Positions 1 through 8,053 of a stretch of 35,940 nucleotides of DNA are shown here, one piece after another; position 1 is the stretch's first letter, and every line of letters starts with the position of its first letter. The stretch is from positions 13,428 to 49,367 of the forward strand of contig NVTW01000019.1 in assembly GCA_002401725.1 (NCBI GenBank). Reading direction: 5' to 3'. The position numbers and the translations under genes were made by a program. Under the pieces are notes generated by a model that was not told where the DNA came from, did not search any database, and worked only from the letters and a program-made list of their open reading frames with translations. This DNA is from Gammaproteobacteria bacterium. Lineage in GTDB: Bacteria; Pseudomonadota; Gammaproteobacteria; Enterobacterales; Alteromonadaceae.

Positions 1-1
1 G

Positions 2-412
2 TATCCATTATTACAGAATACTAAGTTATTGAACGGTTTAGATCATACCCTGAAGAAAATGCAAGTAGACGATCTATCCTACTCTGATGTACTTTATATT
101 GCGATAAAATCGGGCGCTGAGTTAGTAGAAAATAGAGTGATCACTAAAAGAGAAAGTGAACTTACTTCGATTGAAATGAAAAAAATGTTTATTAAGCGCG
201 CGTTAAAAAGGGGTGATTTTTATTGTTTACAAGTAAAGCTATCTCGCACTAAAGAACCTGATATGTCCTATTTAACGCCAGAATTAACCTATATTGGCTC
301 TTATGCCATTCATCGCGCTAAGCAACTTGAGCAAGAAATTTGGAGTGTTGCCGGCGTGGTTCATGTTGAAGATATTACCTCAGAAGCAATGTTTAGGTAT
401 CGCTTGTTTTAA
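2..412 (+). CDS. C-terminal part of an unrecognised protein, cut by the left edge
   Basis: The reading frame is open to the first base of the window, so the 5' end lies outside; the first possible start inside is a TTG at 29, which is probably not the real one. About 137 codons are visible, ending in TAA at 410-412. The visible part is soluble and mixed charged, with no signal peptide, membrane segment or cysteine motif. The last 50 residues contain LTPELTYIGSY and VAGVVHVEDIT, which look like an ordered alpha/beta domain. I do not recognise the family. It converges on serB with about 100 bp between them. Confidence 0.6.
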   Translation, partial: YPLLQNTKLLNGLDHTLKKMQVDDLSYSDVLYIAIKSGAELVENRVITKRESELTSIEMKKMFIKRALKRGDFYCLQVKLSRTKEPDMSYLTPELTYIGSYAIHRAKQLEQEIWSVAGVVHVEDITSEAMFRYRLF

Positions 413-510
413 TTGTAACGTTTAATTTTTAAGCTTAAATTAACCGCTATAAAAATATTGTAGACACAGAGTTAAACTAAAAATTATTTTTATGTGGCTC
501 ACTTAAATGT

Positions 511-1497
511 CTATTTTAGCCAATGTAATAATAAATCTAAACCAGCAAAATGAATGCAAGTATCGGCTTTAGCTAACACTATCGGTTTTGCATGAAACGC
601 CACGCCTAAATGTGCTTGCGCCATCATTAATAAATCGTTGGCACCATCCCCCATAGCAACCGTTTGAGAAGACTCAATACTATATTTATGTTGTAAATGT
701 TTAATGGTGTCTGCTTTGGCTTGAGCATCAACCACTTTGCCGAGAACTTTGCCGGTTAATTTTCCGCTAATAATTTCTAAGTTATTGGCGAAAGTGTCAT
801 CTAAATTGAGTTTTGCTTTTAAATGCTCTGAAAAATAGGTAAAACCACCTGAAGCAATGGCAATACGCCAATTATGTTGTTTTAATTCCTCAATAAGCGT
901 GGTTAGCCCATTCATTAATGGAAGGTTTTTAGCAACATCAGCCAGTATTTGTTCTGGCGCATTGGCTAAAGTCGCCACGCGTTGATGTAGGCTTTGGGCA
1001 AAATCTAGCTGACCTTGCATGGCAAGTTCGGTTACCGCTGCTACTTGTTCACCGACACCGGCTAATGTGGCAATTTCATCTATGCATTCAATTTCAATGG
1101 TGGTTGAATCCATATCCATGACCAGTAAGCCTGCCTTTTTTAAGCTGGGTGCGTCGGTAATTAATATCGCTTCAAGTTTATGTTGTTGAGCAAATAAAGC
1201 TAACTTTTCTCGTGCTAAGGTTAAGTTAGTTACCTTCGATTTAGCCTCTAAATCAACTTCAACATTAAAACGATAACTTTGCTGGTTATTGCGATCATTT
1301 ATAGCATTTAACGACAATACCTTAAGCTGACAAGCATCAACCAATGCGGTTAACTGTTCATAAGTGATATTTGCTAATACCACTAATTCTAATGATGATG
1401 TCGCCTCTCTATCGTTGCTTTTAGTGTTTATTAGATGCTGTTCAATAAAATTACGATCTAGCTGCTGTAATGCTAATTTATTTGCTGAAATTGACAC
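511..1497 (-). CDS. serB: phosphoserine phosphatase SerB
   Basis: SerB hydrolyses O-phospho-L-serine to L-serine, the last step of serine synthesis, in the cytoplasm. The HAD motifs are all visible: motif I MDMDST with the nucleophile Asp128 and acid/base Asp130, motif II SGGF with Ser216, and motif III GDGAND at 283-288. The roughly 120 residues before the HAD domain match the N-terminal regulatory region of the long enterobacterial-type enzyme, and 328 aa is close to the 322 aa of E. coli SerB. Translation starts at GTG (1495-1497), with a TAGGA-type ribosome binding site 7-8 nt upstream. It is divergent from ytjB, the arrangement also found in E. coli (serB/smp), which supports the call. 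Confidence 0.96.
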   Translation of the reverse strand: MSISANKLALQQLDRNFIEQHLINTKSNDREATSSLELVVLANITYEQLTALVDACQLKVLSLNAINDRNNQQSYRFNVEVDLEAKSKVTNLTLAREKLALFAQQHKLEAILITDAPSLKKAGLLVMDMDSTTIEIECIDEIATLAGVGEQVAAVTELAMQGQLDFAQSLHQRVATLANAPEQILADVAKNLPLMNGLTTLIEELKQHNWRIAIASGGFTYFSEHLKAKLNLDDTFANNLEIISGKLTGKVLGKVVDAQAKADTIKHLQHKYSIESSQTVAMGDGANDLLMMAQAHLGVAFHAKPIVLAKADTCIHFAGLDLLLHWLK

Positions 1498-1558
1498 AAA
1501 GTATCCTATTTATTCAAGGTATTTTCTTAATCTATTTACACTATCTATTTAAAATTGC

Positions 1559-1577
1559 GTGATTAATCACTATAGTG
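1559..1577. promoter_or_regulatory. overlapping palindromes in the serB/ytjB divergent promoter region
   Basis: GTGATTAATCAC (1559-1570) is a perfect 12-bp palindrome, and CACTATAGTG (1568-1577) is a perfect 10-bp palindrome sharing its last three bases. The second contains TATAGT (1571-1576), a plausible -10 box for ytjB. Position between divergent genes suggests an operator, but the regulator is unknown. If the -10 is real, the GTG at 1575 cannot be the ytjB start. Confidence 0.35.
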
Positions 1578-1607
1578 TCAGTACGGTTAAACAACTTACT
1601 TGGTATT

Positions 1608-2231
1608 ATGTTTTATCACGAGCAGCCTTTATACCCTAAAACATCATCGATTTATAATAAAATAATGCAATTAGCTATAGCGATTGTGTTGATTATTATT
1701 ATCATGAATATATGGCTGGCTATTGATGCTAAAACGCAGCGAGTAATTGACCAACATGTTACGCTTATTGGTCAAAATCGAGCACAAGAAGTGCATAATA
1801 GTGTTAATGTTTTTTTGAAAAAACAATCGATTAATCATAAAAATAAACAATTAAAAGCCTATGTTGATAGCTTAGTGCTTTCGCCCTTGATCAAAGAAGC
1901 TCGTTTATATGACATTAACGGGCAATTAATTATCGCTTCTAAGCACAGTACTTCGCTGAATGAAATTTACGGCATAACGGCAAATAAATCTAACGATAGC
2001 CAACAGTTTATTTCTTATGTAGAAGAATTACGTGATGAAAAAGGCAAGCTAAAAGCGTATTTACGTTTAGTGATCGAAAAATCTTTCTTAACGACACAAT
2101 TGATCAAAAATAATGAAGAACGTAGTCAGGTAGAACGGCTAATGCTTATTTTAGCCGGATTAATTGGCTTTTTATTAACACGTGGTTTAAATCGTTTTAG
2201 TCGTCAGGGTTATCGAACACCTAAGCGCTAG
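1608..2231 (+). CDS. ytjB: YtjB/Smp (AhpA) family membrane protein
   Basis: This is the Smp/YtjB family protein that lies divergently next to serB in many gammaproteobacteria. Residues about 17-38 form an N-terminal membrane helix; a periplasmic domain of about 120 residues follows; and a second hydrophobic helix near residues 180-195 ends in LTRGLNRF, a feature shared with E. coli Smp (a YLRL...RLMLxL...VLTR pattern). The frame could begin at a GTG at 1575, but that codon lies inside a -10-like sequence, so the ATG at 1608 (207 aa; E. coli 214 aa) is preferred. Its biochemical function is not established; a link to membrane virulence factors has been proposed for the E. coli protein. It converges on yjjV with 11 bp between stops. 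Confidence 0.85.
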   Translation: MFYHEQPLYPKTSSIYNKIMQLAIAIVLIIIIMNIWLAIDAKTQRVIDQHVTLIGQNRAQEVHNSVNVFLKKQSINHKNKQLKAYVDSLVLSPLIKEARLYDINGQLIIASKHSTSLNEIYGITANKSNDSQQFISYVEELRDEKGKLKAYLRLVIEKSFLTTQLIKNNEERSQVERLMLILAGLIGFLLTRGLNRFSRQGYRTPKR

Positions 2232-2242
2232 TTGATTTGAAT

Positions 2243-3040
2243 TTATTTCTTTACTTTTAATTTCAAAACATCATTAATATTTATTTCTATTTGTTCAGCA
2301 ATTTTATCTGTTGCTTCTGTTCTAATTGCCACTAATGTATTGAACACTTTTATAATCTGCAAAGGCGTATTTACTTCGCCTTGAAATCCGTTAAGTGGCA
2401 TGGCCGGCGCATCGGTTTCTAATACTAAGCTTGTTAAAGGTAGACGTTTGATCGCTTTAATGGTTTTTTGCGCGCGAGGATAAGTAATGGTGCCGCCAAT
2501 ACCAAGTTTATAGCCAAGATCTATATATTGTTTTGCTTGTTGATAACTCCCCGAAAAGGCGTGAATAATGCCGGTGTTAGCTAAAGAATATTGCTTGAGT
2601 AGTGGTGTTATATGTTGATGAGAGCGGCGATGATGAACAATTATTGGTAAATCTTCTTGTTTGGCTAAGTGCAGCTGATATTCAAAAAAATGTTGTTGTT
2701 TGGCTAAATTATTTTGTTGTTCAGCGATTTTGCCATCAATGCCAGCTTCGCCAATCGCCACTATATTGTGTTTTTGCTGTTGAACAATAGTGGTTAACTG
2801 CTCTAGCACTTGCTCTGATAAATCATTTAAAAACCACGGATGAATGCCTAGCGCAGCAAACAGTTTTATCGAGATGTTTTTTTCTTGTGTTAAGTGCAGC
2901 ACCGCCTGCCAATTATTAGGATCAATACTTGGGATCACGCAGCGATGAATACCTTGTGCTGCGCAGTTAGTTAATAGTTGTTGAAAATCAGGCTTAAATT
3001 CATCAAAATCTAAATGACAATGACTATCGGTAAATTTCAT
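2243..3040 (-). CDS. yjjV: TatD-family metal-dependent hydrolase, YjjV-like
   Basis: Members of the TatD family are TIM-barrel, metal-dependent hydrolases, several with DNase activity. The metal-binding DSHCHLD motif is at residues 5-11, the second metal site region GEAGID is near 115, the HHRRSH stretch near 135, and the LETDAPAMPL motif (metal Asp) near 210. The GIGGTITYPRAQKT and LETDAPAMPLNGFQG stretches match YjjV rather than TatD or YcfH. The frame extends upstream to 3124, but that would overlap the regulator gene by 68 bp and add residues the family lacks. The ATG at 3038-3040 gives 265 aa, the family length, and places the start 16 bp after the upstream gene's stop. It is probably co-transcribed with the Lrp-type regulator. 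Confidence 0.9.
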   Translation of the reverse strand: MKFTDSHCHLDFDEFKPDFQQLLTNCAAQGIHRCVIPSIDPNNWQAVLHLTQEKNISIKLFAALGIHPWFLNDLSEQVLEQLTTIVQQQKHNIVAIGEAGIDGKIAEQQNNLAKQQHFFEYQLHLAKQEDLPIIVHHRRSHQHITPLLKQYSLANTGIIHAFSGSYQQAKQYIDLGYKLGIGGTITYPRAQKTIKAIKRLPLTSLVLETDAPAMPLNGFQGEVNTPLQIIKVFNTLVAIRTEATDKIAEQIEININDVLKLKVKK

Positions 3041-3056
3041 TGTGATTGAAAGCGGG

Positions 3057-3533
3057 CTAGCCTTCCTCTTCAAAATTAGGTAACACCCCTGAGCGACTAT
3101 GTTCAAAAATGAGTGAAGTTTCAACCGTAGTTACTTCGTCACGAGAGGTGATCGCTTCAAATACAAAGTTACGTAAGTGCTCACTATCACGTAATGACAT
3201 ATGAATAAAATAGTCGTAACTACCACCCATATGATACATGCTTAAAATCTCCGGCAGTTGTAGTAAGTCATCACGGAGTTGATTAACAACTTCTTTATTG
3301 TAGGGTTGCAGTCGAATGGCGGCAATGGCTTCAATATTACCGCCAATGGTTTGTAAATTAACATCAATAAAAGCATTTTTAACCACGCCATTTTGTTTTA
3401 ATCGTTTTACGCGCTCTAAACAAGTTGAAGGTGCTATGCCTATTTGAGCCGCAAGTTCTTTATTGGTAATGTCTGCATTTTTATAAAGAATAGTTAAAAT
3501 ACGTAAATCAACGTCATCAAGTTTTTTCATCAT
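3057..3533 (-). CDS. Lrp/AsnC family transcriptional regulator
   Basis: Residues 1-60 form the helix-turn-helix domain typical of the family (LDDVDLRIL at the N-terminus, ELAAQIGIAPSTCLERVKRL as the HTH, then G(V)VK). Residues about 65-150 form the RAM/AsnC effector domain, with MGGSYDYFIHM in the ligand-binding turn. The length (158 aa) is normal. Such proteins bind amino acids and act as local or global regulators; the ligand cannot be told from sequence. It starts at a double ATG (3528-3533). It lies 16 bp upstream of yjjV and may autoregulate from the 3534-3737 intergenic region shared with epmC. Confidence 0.92.
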   Translation of the reverse strand: MMKKLDDVDLRILTILYKNADITNKELAAQIGIAPSTCLERVKRLKQNGVVKNAFIDVNLQTIGGNIEAIAAIRLQPYNKEVVNQLRDDLLQLPEILSMYHMGGSYDYFIHMSLRDSEHLRNFVFEAITSRDEVTTVETSLIFEHSRSGVLPNFEEEG

Positions 3534-3737
3534 GGCATGGTAAGTAAACTAAATATGTTAATATCTTACACCTAATTTACCTTTGTTTTCTAGTAAGTTA
3601 GTAATTGTTTTTGAATTTATGTCGATTTTTAGTCTAATTATCGAATTTACTTCATTAATATTTATTTTTCAGCATGTCATTAGTTTTTGTTTTTCGTTAA
3701 AATACCTTCTATATTTATGCAAACAAACTTTTATTTT

Positions 3738-4289
3738 ATGCCACAGCTTATCTCGGATCAGTATCAGCACCAATATCAACATCTGATCACTTTATTTAAT
3801 CAAGAGTTTTCACAAAGTTATAACACGCGCTTGGTTAAAGGAGGCGATGAACCTTTATATTCTCCCGCTGATGAACACTGTGAATATCATCAAATTATTT
3901 TTGCACATGGTTATTATGCCAGTGCTTTACATGAAATTGCTCATTGGTGTATTGCCGGCAAAGCACGCCGTTTATTAGAAGACTTTGGTTATTGGTATGA
4001 ACCTGACGGCAGAAATGAGCAGCAACAAAAAGCCTTTGAACAAGTTGAAATTAAACCACAAGCACTCGAGTGGGCATTTTGTATTGCAGCACAGAAAAAA
4101 TTTAATGTCTCAGCCGATAACTTAAATGGCTATTGTGCTGATCTCGTTAGTTTCAAAAAAGCGGTTTACCAACAAGTGCTGCAATATTTAGCGGTTGGGT
4201 TTCCTCAAAGATCGCAGCAATTTATTCACGCGTTAGCGAGCTTTTATCAAACGTCTTTACCTTTAACTCAAGAGCAATTTGTTTTATGA
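3738..4289 (+). CDS. epmC: elongation factor P hydroxylase EpmC
   Basis: EpmC (YfcM) hydroxylates the modified (beta-lysylated) lysine of translation elongation factor P. The diagnostic stretch is clear: FAHGYYASALHEIAHWCIAGKARR followed by EDFGYWYEPDGR and the VEIKPQALEWAFC block, all close to E. coli EpmC; the His and Glu residues in HEIAHW are the expected metal-binding region. The frame also offers ATG at 3717 and TTG at 3687. The 3738 start gives 183 aa against 182 in E. coli, and a -10-like TAAAAT at 3697-3702 would leave almost no leader for the earlier starts; no candidate has a clear ribosome binding site. Its stop overlaps the next gene's start (ATGA). Confidence 0.9.
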   Translation: MPQLISDQYQHQYQHLITLFNQEFSQSYNTRLVKGGDEPLYSPADEHCEYHQIIFAHGYYASALHEIAHWCIAGKARRLLEDFGYWYEPDGRNEQQQKAFEQVEIKPQALEWAFCIAAQKKFNVSADNLNGYCADLVSFKKAVYQQVLQYLAVGFPQRSQQFIHALASFYQTSLPLTQEQFVL

Positions 4290-5482
4290 AGGCATGTATG
4301 AAGAGAAGTATTCAATTTAAATTAGGATTTATTATCAATCCCATTGCCGGTCTTGGCGGTAGTGTGGCACTAAAAGGTAGTGATAATGTTGTTGCACAAG
4401 CACTAGCTTTAGGCGCAGAGCCAAAAGCGAACCAACGAGCTAAACAAGCGTTAGAAATACTTTTGCCCTATAAAGAGCAAATAACGATTTACACCGCAGA
4501 TAAACAAATGGGTGAAGAGTGCGCACTTGCTTTAGGCTTTAATGTTGAAGTTGTTTACCAAAGTAATACTAAGCAAGGTAACACTATGCAAAGTAGTTCC
4601 AGCGATACTGAAAACGCCGTAAAAGTTATGACCGAACATCATGTTGATATTTTATTGTTTGCCGGTGGCGATGGCACCGCGCGTAATGTTTGTACCATTG
4701 TTGGGGCAATGCAAGATCAAAGTTTTCCAGTATTAGGTATTCCCGCGGGTTGTAAAATTCATTCAGGCGTTTATGCAATAACTCCCAAAGCGGCAGGGCG
4801 AGTTATAGAATTAATGGTGACCAAACAATTAGTTACCCTAACCGAAGCAGATGTGATGGATATTGATGAAAGTTTATTTCGCAACGGCATTGTTAAAGCC
4901 AAGCGTTTTGGTGAAATGAAAATCCCCAGTGAATTACGTTACATTCAAGCGGTAAAATCAGGCGGCAAAGAGCTTGATGAATTAGTATTGCAAGACATTA
5001 GTGCGGATGTTATAGAACGCATGGATGATGAGTTGTTTATTATTGGCTCTGGTTCAACAACAGCATTTTTAATGGAAGAGTTAGCGCTAGATAACACCTT
5101 GTTAGGGGTAGATGCGGTTTATCAGCAAACCTTATTGCAAAATGATTTGACTGAGGCGCAATTATGGCAATTACTACAAGAACATGCACAGCAGGGAACA
5201 AAGACCAAATTAGTGATCACCTTAATTGGTGGTCAAGGACATATTTTTGGACGTGGTAATCAACAGTTAAGCCCGCGTATTATTCGCTTTATTTTAGCGC
5301 AACAAGGCGGTCACGAAAATATTATTATAATTGCCACTAAAACTAAATTAGCAGCACTTAATTCTCGTCCATTGATTGCCGACACCGGTGACAGTGAATT
5401 AGATCAACAATTATGTGGCTATTTTAGCATTACTACCGGCTATAAAGACCAAGTGTTGTATCCGGTAAGCTCGCCTCAGTAA
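4286..5482 (+). CDS. ATP-NAD kinase family protein (COG3199-type)
   Basis: The N-terminus LGFIINPIAGLGG, the LLFAGGDGTARN motif near residue 125 and the GIPAGCKIHSGVYA stretch place it in the NAD kinase/diacylglycerol kinase superfamily, in the predicted ATP/polyphosphate-dependent NAD kinase group COG3199. The GGDGT motif is the phosphate-donor loop. The 398 aa length fits this group, which is longer than housekeeping NadK. The substrate is unproven: NAD is likely from the family, but other small molecules are possible. The ATG overlaps the epmC stop by 4 bp, so the two are translationally coupled; another in-frame ATG lies four codons downstream. yfcL follows after 37 bp. Confidence 0.82.
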   Translation: MKACMKRSIQFKLGFIINPIAGLGGSVALKGSDNVVAQALALGAEPKANQRAKQALEILLPYKEQITIYTADKQMGEECALALGFNVEVVYQSNTKQGNTMQSSSSDTENAVKVMTEHHVDILLFAGGDGTARNVCTIVGAMQDQSFPVLGIPAGCKIHSGVYAITPKAAGRVIELMVTKQLVTLTEADVMDIDESLFRNGIVKAKRFGEMKIPSELRYIQAVKSGGKELDELVLQDISADVIERMDDELFIIGSGSTTAFLMEELALDNTLLGVDAVYQQTLLQNDLTEAQLWQLLQEHAQQGTKTKLVITLIGGQGHIFGRGNQQLSPRIIRFILAQQGGHENIIIIATKTKLAALNSRPLIADTGDSELDQQLCGYFSITTGYKDQVLYPVSSPQ

Positions 5483-5519
5483 AGTTAATATTTTGAACAT
5501 ATCAGGAAAATTCAAATAG

Positions 5520-5789
5520 ATGACAGCTAAGATCTTAACCGATTTATATCAGTATTTTGATAGTATTTTAGAGCAAGATGATGCCGATATATTGTTTGCT
5601 AGCAGCTATATACGTGGTTTTATTGCCGTAGAAGCAGTAGCCTTTGGTGATGATGAACAAGTATTGAGTGTTGAACTTTATCAACAAGTCAGTGACAAAA
5701 TGAGCGCGGCAAAAGCTGAATTAACACCACAAGATATAACGATAGTTGTTAATTTTTGGCAACAGCTTAAAGATTATTTTAAGTGTTAA
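5520..5789 (+). CDS. yfcL: YfcL family protein
   Basis: This small acidic cytoplasmic protein of 89 aa matches the YfcL family in length, in its SSYIRGFIAVEA core and in its alternation of amphipathic helices. No function is established. The start is supported by AGGAAA at 5504-5509. In E. coli yfcL lies between mnmC and epmC; here it is third in the epmC operon and ends 4 bp from the mnmC stop on the opposite strand, so the neighbourhood itself supports the call. Confidence 0.85.
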   Translation: MTAKILTDLYQYFDSILEQDDADILFASSYIRGFIAVEAVAFGDDEQVLSVELYQQVSDKMSAAKAELTPQDITIVVNFWQQLKDYFKC

Positions 5790-5793
5790 CATT

Positions 5794-7875
5794 TTAAAGC
5801 TTATGGCGCACAATATCTTTAATAATAAAGCGATTAGGCGCTAAATTGTAAAGTGTTTGATAGTCAACTGGATAAGGTGTACCACATAAATCAGCCACTA
5901 GAATGTCAGCTAATAATGGCGCTGAACATAAGCCACGCGCACCTAAACCGGTTAAAACATATAAATTTTCTAAATAAGGTGCTGGTGTGTGTACATTGAA
6001 GTTTTTATCTTTAGCCAAATGCGCATAAACACTTTTGTGCTGTTCAATATCAGGCATAGCACCAACCATAGGGAAATGATCTGGGCTAGTACATCGTAAC
6101 CGTGCTTTACTGCTGAGTACATCATTTAACTGCCACTCAATTAAATTAGGCATACTTTGTTTAAGCATGTTGAGGTTATATATATCGTCCTCTTCTTTTG
6201 CGGTTATATTAAAGGTACCACGTTGAAATGTTGCGCCAATACAATGTTGATTATTATGCTGCGGGGTTAAATAACCTTGATGGCAAATTACAGTTTTGAG
6301 TTTTTTACTCTGCTCATTGGGCTGCATTGATGATACTTGTCCGCGAATAGCTACTAATGATGACTTTTCCATAACCTTAAGTTTTATGGCTTCTGCACCA
6401 CCACAAAGTAATAATACTGTAGCGTTTAATTTGCCTTTATTAGTGTTTAATTTCCAGCTGTGCTTTTCTTTTACATGAGTGCTTTGAGTAATACTTTTAA
6501 CTGAAACATTACACTTTATTTTCAGTTTACCCGTTTGCTTAGCGGCATTAAATAGTTGCTGTACTAGCTCTTGCGGTGCTACCCAGCCTGCCTGTGGAAA
6601 AAATAACCCGCCATCTTTTAACGGTAAATTAGCAATATGGCTAGCGGTTTTATTATTAACACTGTAAAGCAAGTTTTTTGGCCAACATTGTAGTTGCTCA
6701 AATTTTTGCTGAAAATCTTTGCGTTTATCATCAAAGGCTAAATCAAGTAAGCCACACCAATTGTGATTGTATTTAAAGCCTTGCTGATCAATTTCTTGAT
6801 ACACCTGCTTGGCTCGCCAAAATGCTTGTTGATAAAAGCGGCTAATGTTATCGGGCAATTGATGAATTAAAGGAAATAAAGCACCGATAGCGTTGCTTGA
6901 TGCACCTTGGGCAATATCAGCATCTTTACAATAAAGCTGTACCTTTATGCCTTGTTTGGTTAGCGCATAAGCTGCGCAAGCCGAGGCAATGCCGCCGCCG
7001 ATAATGGTTACTTGTTGTGGTTTAGTGTTTTTAGCTCGCTGTTGATAGCCTTTGCCATAAGGCGCTGTTTGATAAATGCCGGTTAAAATTTCTTTTTTCT
7101 GTCCTGTTGATGCTTGTTTTTGCACACGAAAACCAACTTCACTTAAACCTCTTTGTACAAATCCTGCGACAGTAAAAGTGGCGAAAGTGGCTTGTGGCTT
7201 TGATAAACGGGCGATTTGAGTAAATAAATCTCTACTCCACATTTGTGGGTTTTTTTCTGGTGAAAAACCGTCTAAATACCAAATATCTACTAGTGGCATG
7301 TAAAAAAAAGGCTGGCTAGGAGAACGGTTATGCCTGATATGTTTTGGGGCTGGGTGTAGTTTTGTTAATGCTTGGGTGGCGTCATCAAAAACAAGCGTTA
7401 AGGTAACTTTATTATTAAAGAAATTTAATTGCTGTTTTGTTGTTGGCTCATGTGGATACTGGGCGAGTAACAATTGAGTGTATGGTTTTAATTCAGGAAA
7501 AAGCGTTAAGGCTTGCATTAATTGCGCTTTAGTTAATGGATATTTTTCAATACTAATAAAGTTGATGTTGAGTAACTGTTTGTTTACTTCACTTTGTTGC
7601 TTTAGCGCTGTTGCTAATAAATGATAAGTGCGTAGCGTTAATAAAAAATTTAAGCCCGTACCAAAACCTGTTTCAGCAATGGTTAATGTTTTTTGATGTG
7701 TTGATAGGCTCGAAACGAGTAATTTATCGCTAAGTTGATTACCCTCAATAAACACCTGCTGGCTTTGCTGGTATCCTGTTTCACTATCAAAATAAATATC
7801 CTCAAAGTGAGTAGAAAATGGTACACCTTGATCAGTAAAAATGACGGAATTTTCATTATTTGTCAGTTTTGCCAT
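5794..7875 (-). CDS. mnmC: bifunctional tRNA 5-methylaminomethyl-2-thiouridine synthesis protein MnmC
   Basis: MnmC completes the mnm5s2U modification at the wobble base of several tRNAs. The N-terminal domain (about 1-260) is the SAM-dependent methyltransferase, with the SAM loop ETGFGTG at 68-74 and the DIWYLDGFSPEKNPQMW catalytic region near 200. The C-terminal domain (about 285-690) is the FAD-dependent demodification enzyme, with the dinucleotide fold VTIIGGGIASACAAYAL near 290 and LTGLGARGLCSAP near the end. The 693 aa length is normal for the fused enzyme. The ATG at 7873-7875 has AGGAAA upstream. It is divergent from fabB, the conserved arrangement. Confidence 0.96.
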   Translation of the reverse strand: MAKLTNNENSVIFTDQGVPFSTHFEDIYFDSETGYQQSQQVFIEGNQLSDKLLVSSLSTHQKTLTIAETGFGTGLNFLLTLRTYHLLATALKQQSEVNKQLLNINFISIEKYPLTKAQLMQALTLFPELKPYTQLLLAQYPHEPTTKQQLNFFNNKVTLTLVFDDATQALTKLHPAPKHIRHNRSPSQPFFYMPLVDIWYLDGFSPEKNPQMWSRDLFTQIARLSKPQATFATFTVAGFVQRGLSEVGFRVQKQASTGQKKEILTGIYQTAPYGKGYQQRAKNTKPQQVTIIGGGIASACAAYALTKQGIKVQLYCKDADIAQGASSNAIGALFPLIHQLPDNISRFYQQAFWRAKQVYQEIDQQGFKYNHNWCGLLDLAFDDKRKDFQQKFEQLQCWPKNLLYSVNNKTASHIANLPLKDGGLFFPQAGWVAPQELVQQLFNAAKQTGKLKIKCNVSVKSITQSTHVKEKHSWKLNTNKGKLNATVLLLCGGAEAIKLKVMEKSSLVAIRGQVSSMQPNEQSKKLKTVICHQGYLTPQHNNQHCIGATFQRGTFNITAKEEDDIYNLNMLKQSMPNLIEWQLNDVLSSKARLRCTSPDHFPMVGAMPDIEQHKSVYAHLAKDKNFNVHTPAPYLENLYVLTGLGARGLCSAPLLADILVADLCGTPYPVDYQTLYNLAPNRFIIKDIVRHKL

Positions 7876-7935
7876 GATTTTCCTGTTGTTTCACGGTAAA
7901 ATGCGCCGCTTATTGAAAAATTTAAAAACTAAATT

Positions 7936-7982
7936 TTGATATACATCATAATGTTGGCATAATCAGCGTACAAGTGTACACT
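7936..7982 (+). promoter_or_regulatory. fabB promoter with a FabR-like operator
   Basis: TTGATA (7936-7941) and CATAAT (7958-7963), 16 bp apart, form a plausible sigma-70 promoter. Directly after the -10 lies AGCGTACAAGTGTACACT (7965-7982), a near-perfect palindrome: AGCGTACA, two bases, TGTACACT, with one mismatch. This resembles the FabR operator that lies in fabB and fabA promoters of gammaproteobacteria, where FabR represses unsaturated fatty acid synthesis. Position over the start site fits repression. The leader after it contains a short GAGCG/CGCTC hairpin (7999-8023) of unknown role. Confidence 0.65.
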
Positions 7983-8053
7983 GAACAGACCACTAAGGGA
8001 GCGAAAGTTGTTATTATACGCTCGAAAATTTTAAATTAAATATGGTTAACTAA

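Noticed and set aside
421-447. AT-rich inverted repeat around AAGCTT between the first gene and serB
   Set aside because: The stem has a bulge and almost no GC; not convincing as a terminator or operator.
3583-3786. Hydrophobic 67-codon frame overlapping epmC
   Set aside because: Composition reflects the T-rich promoter region; it overlaps epmC in another frame and has no ribosome binding site.
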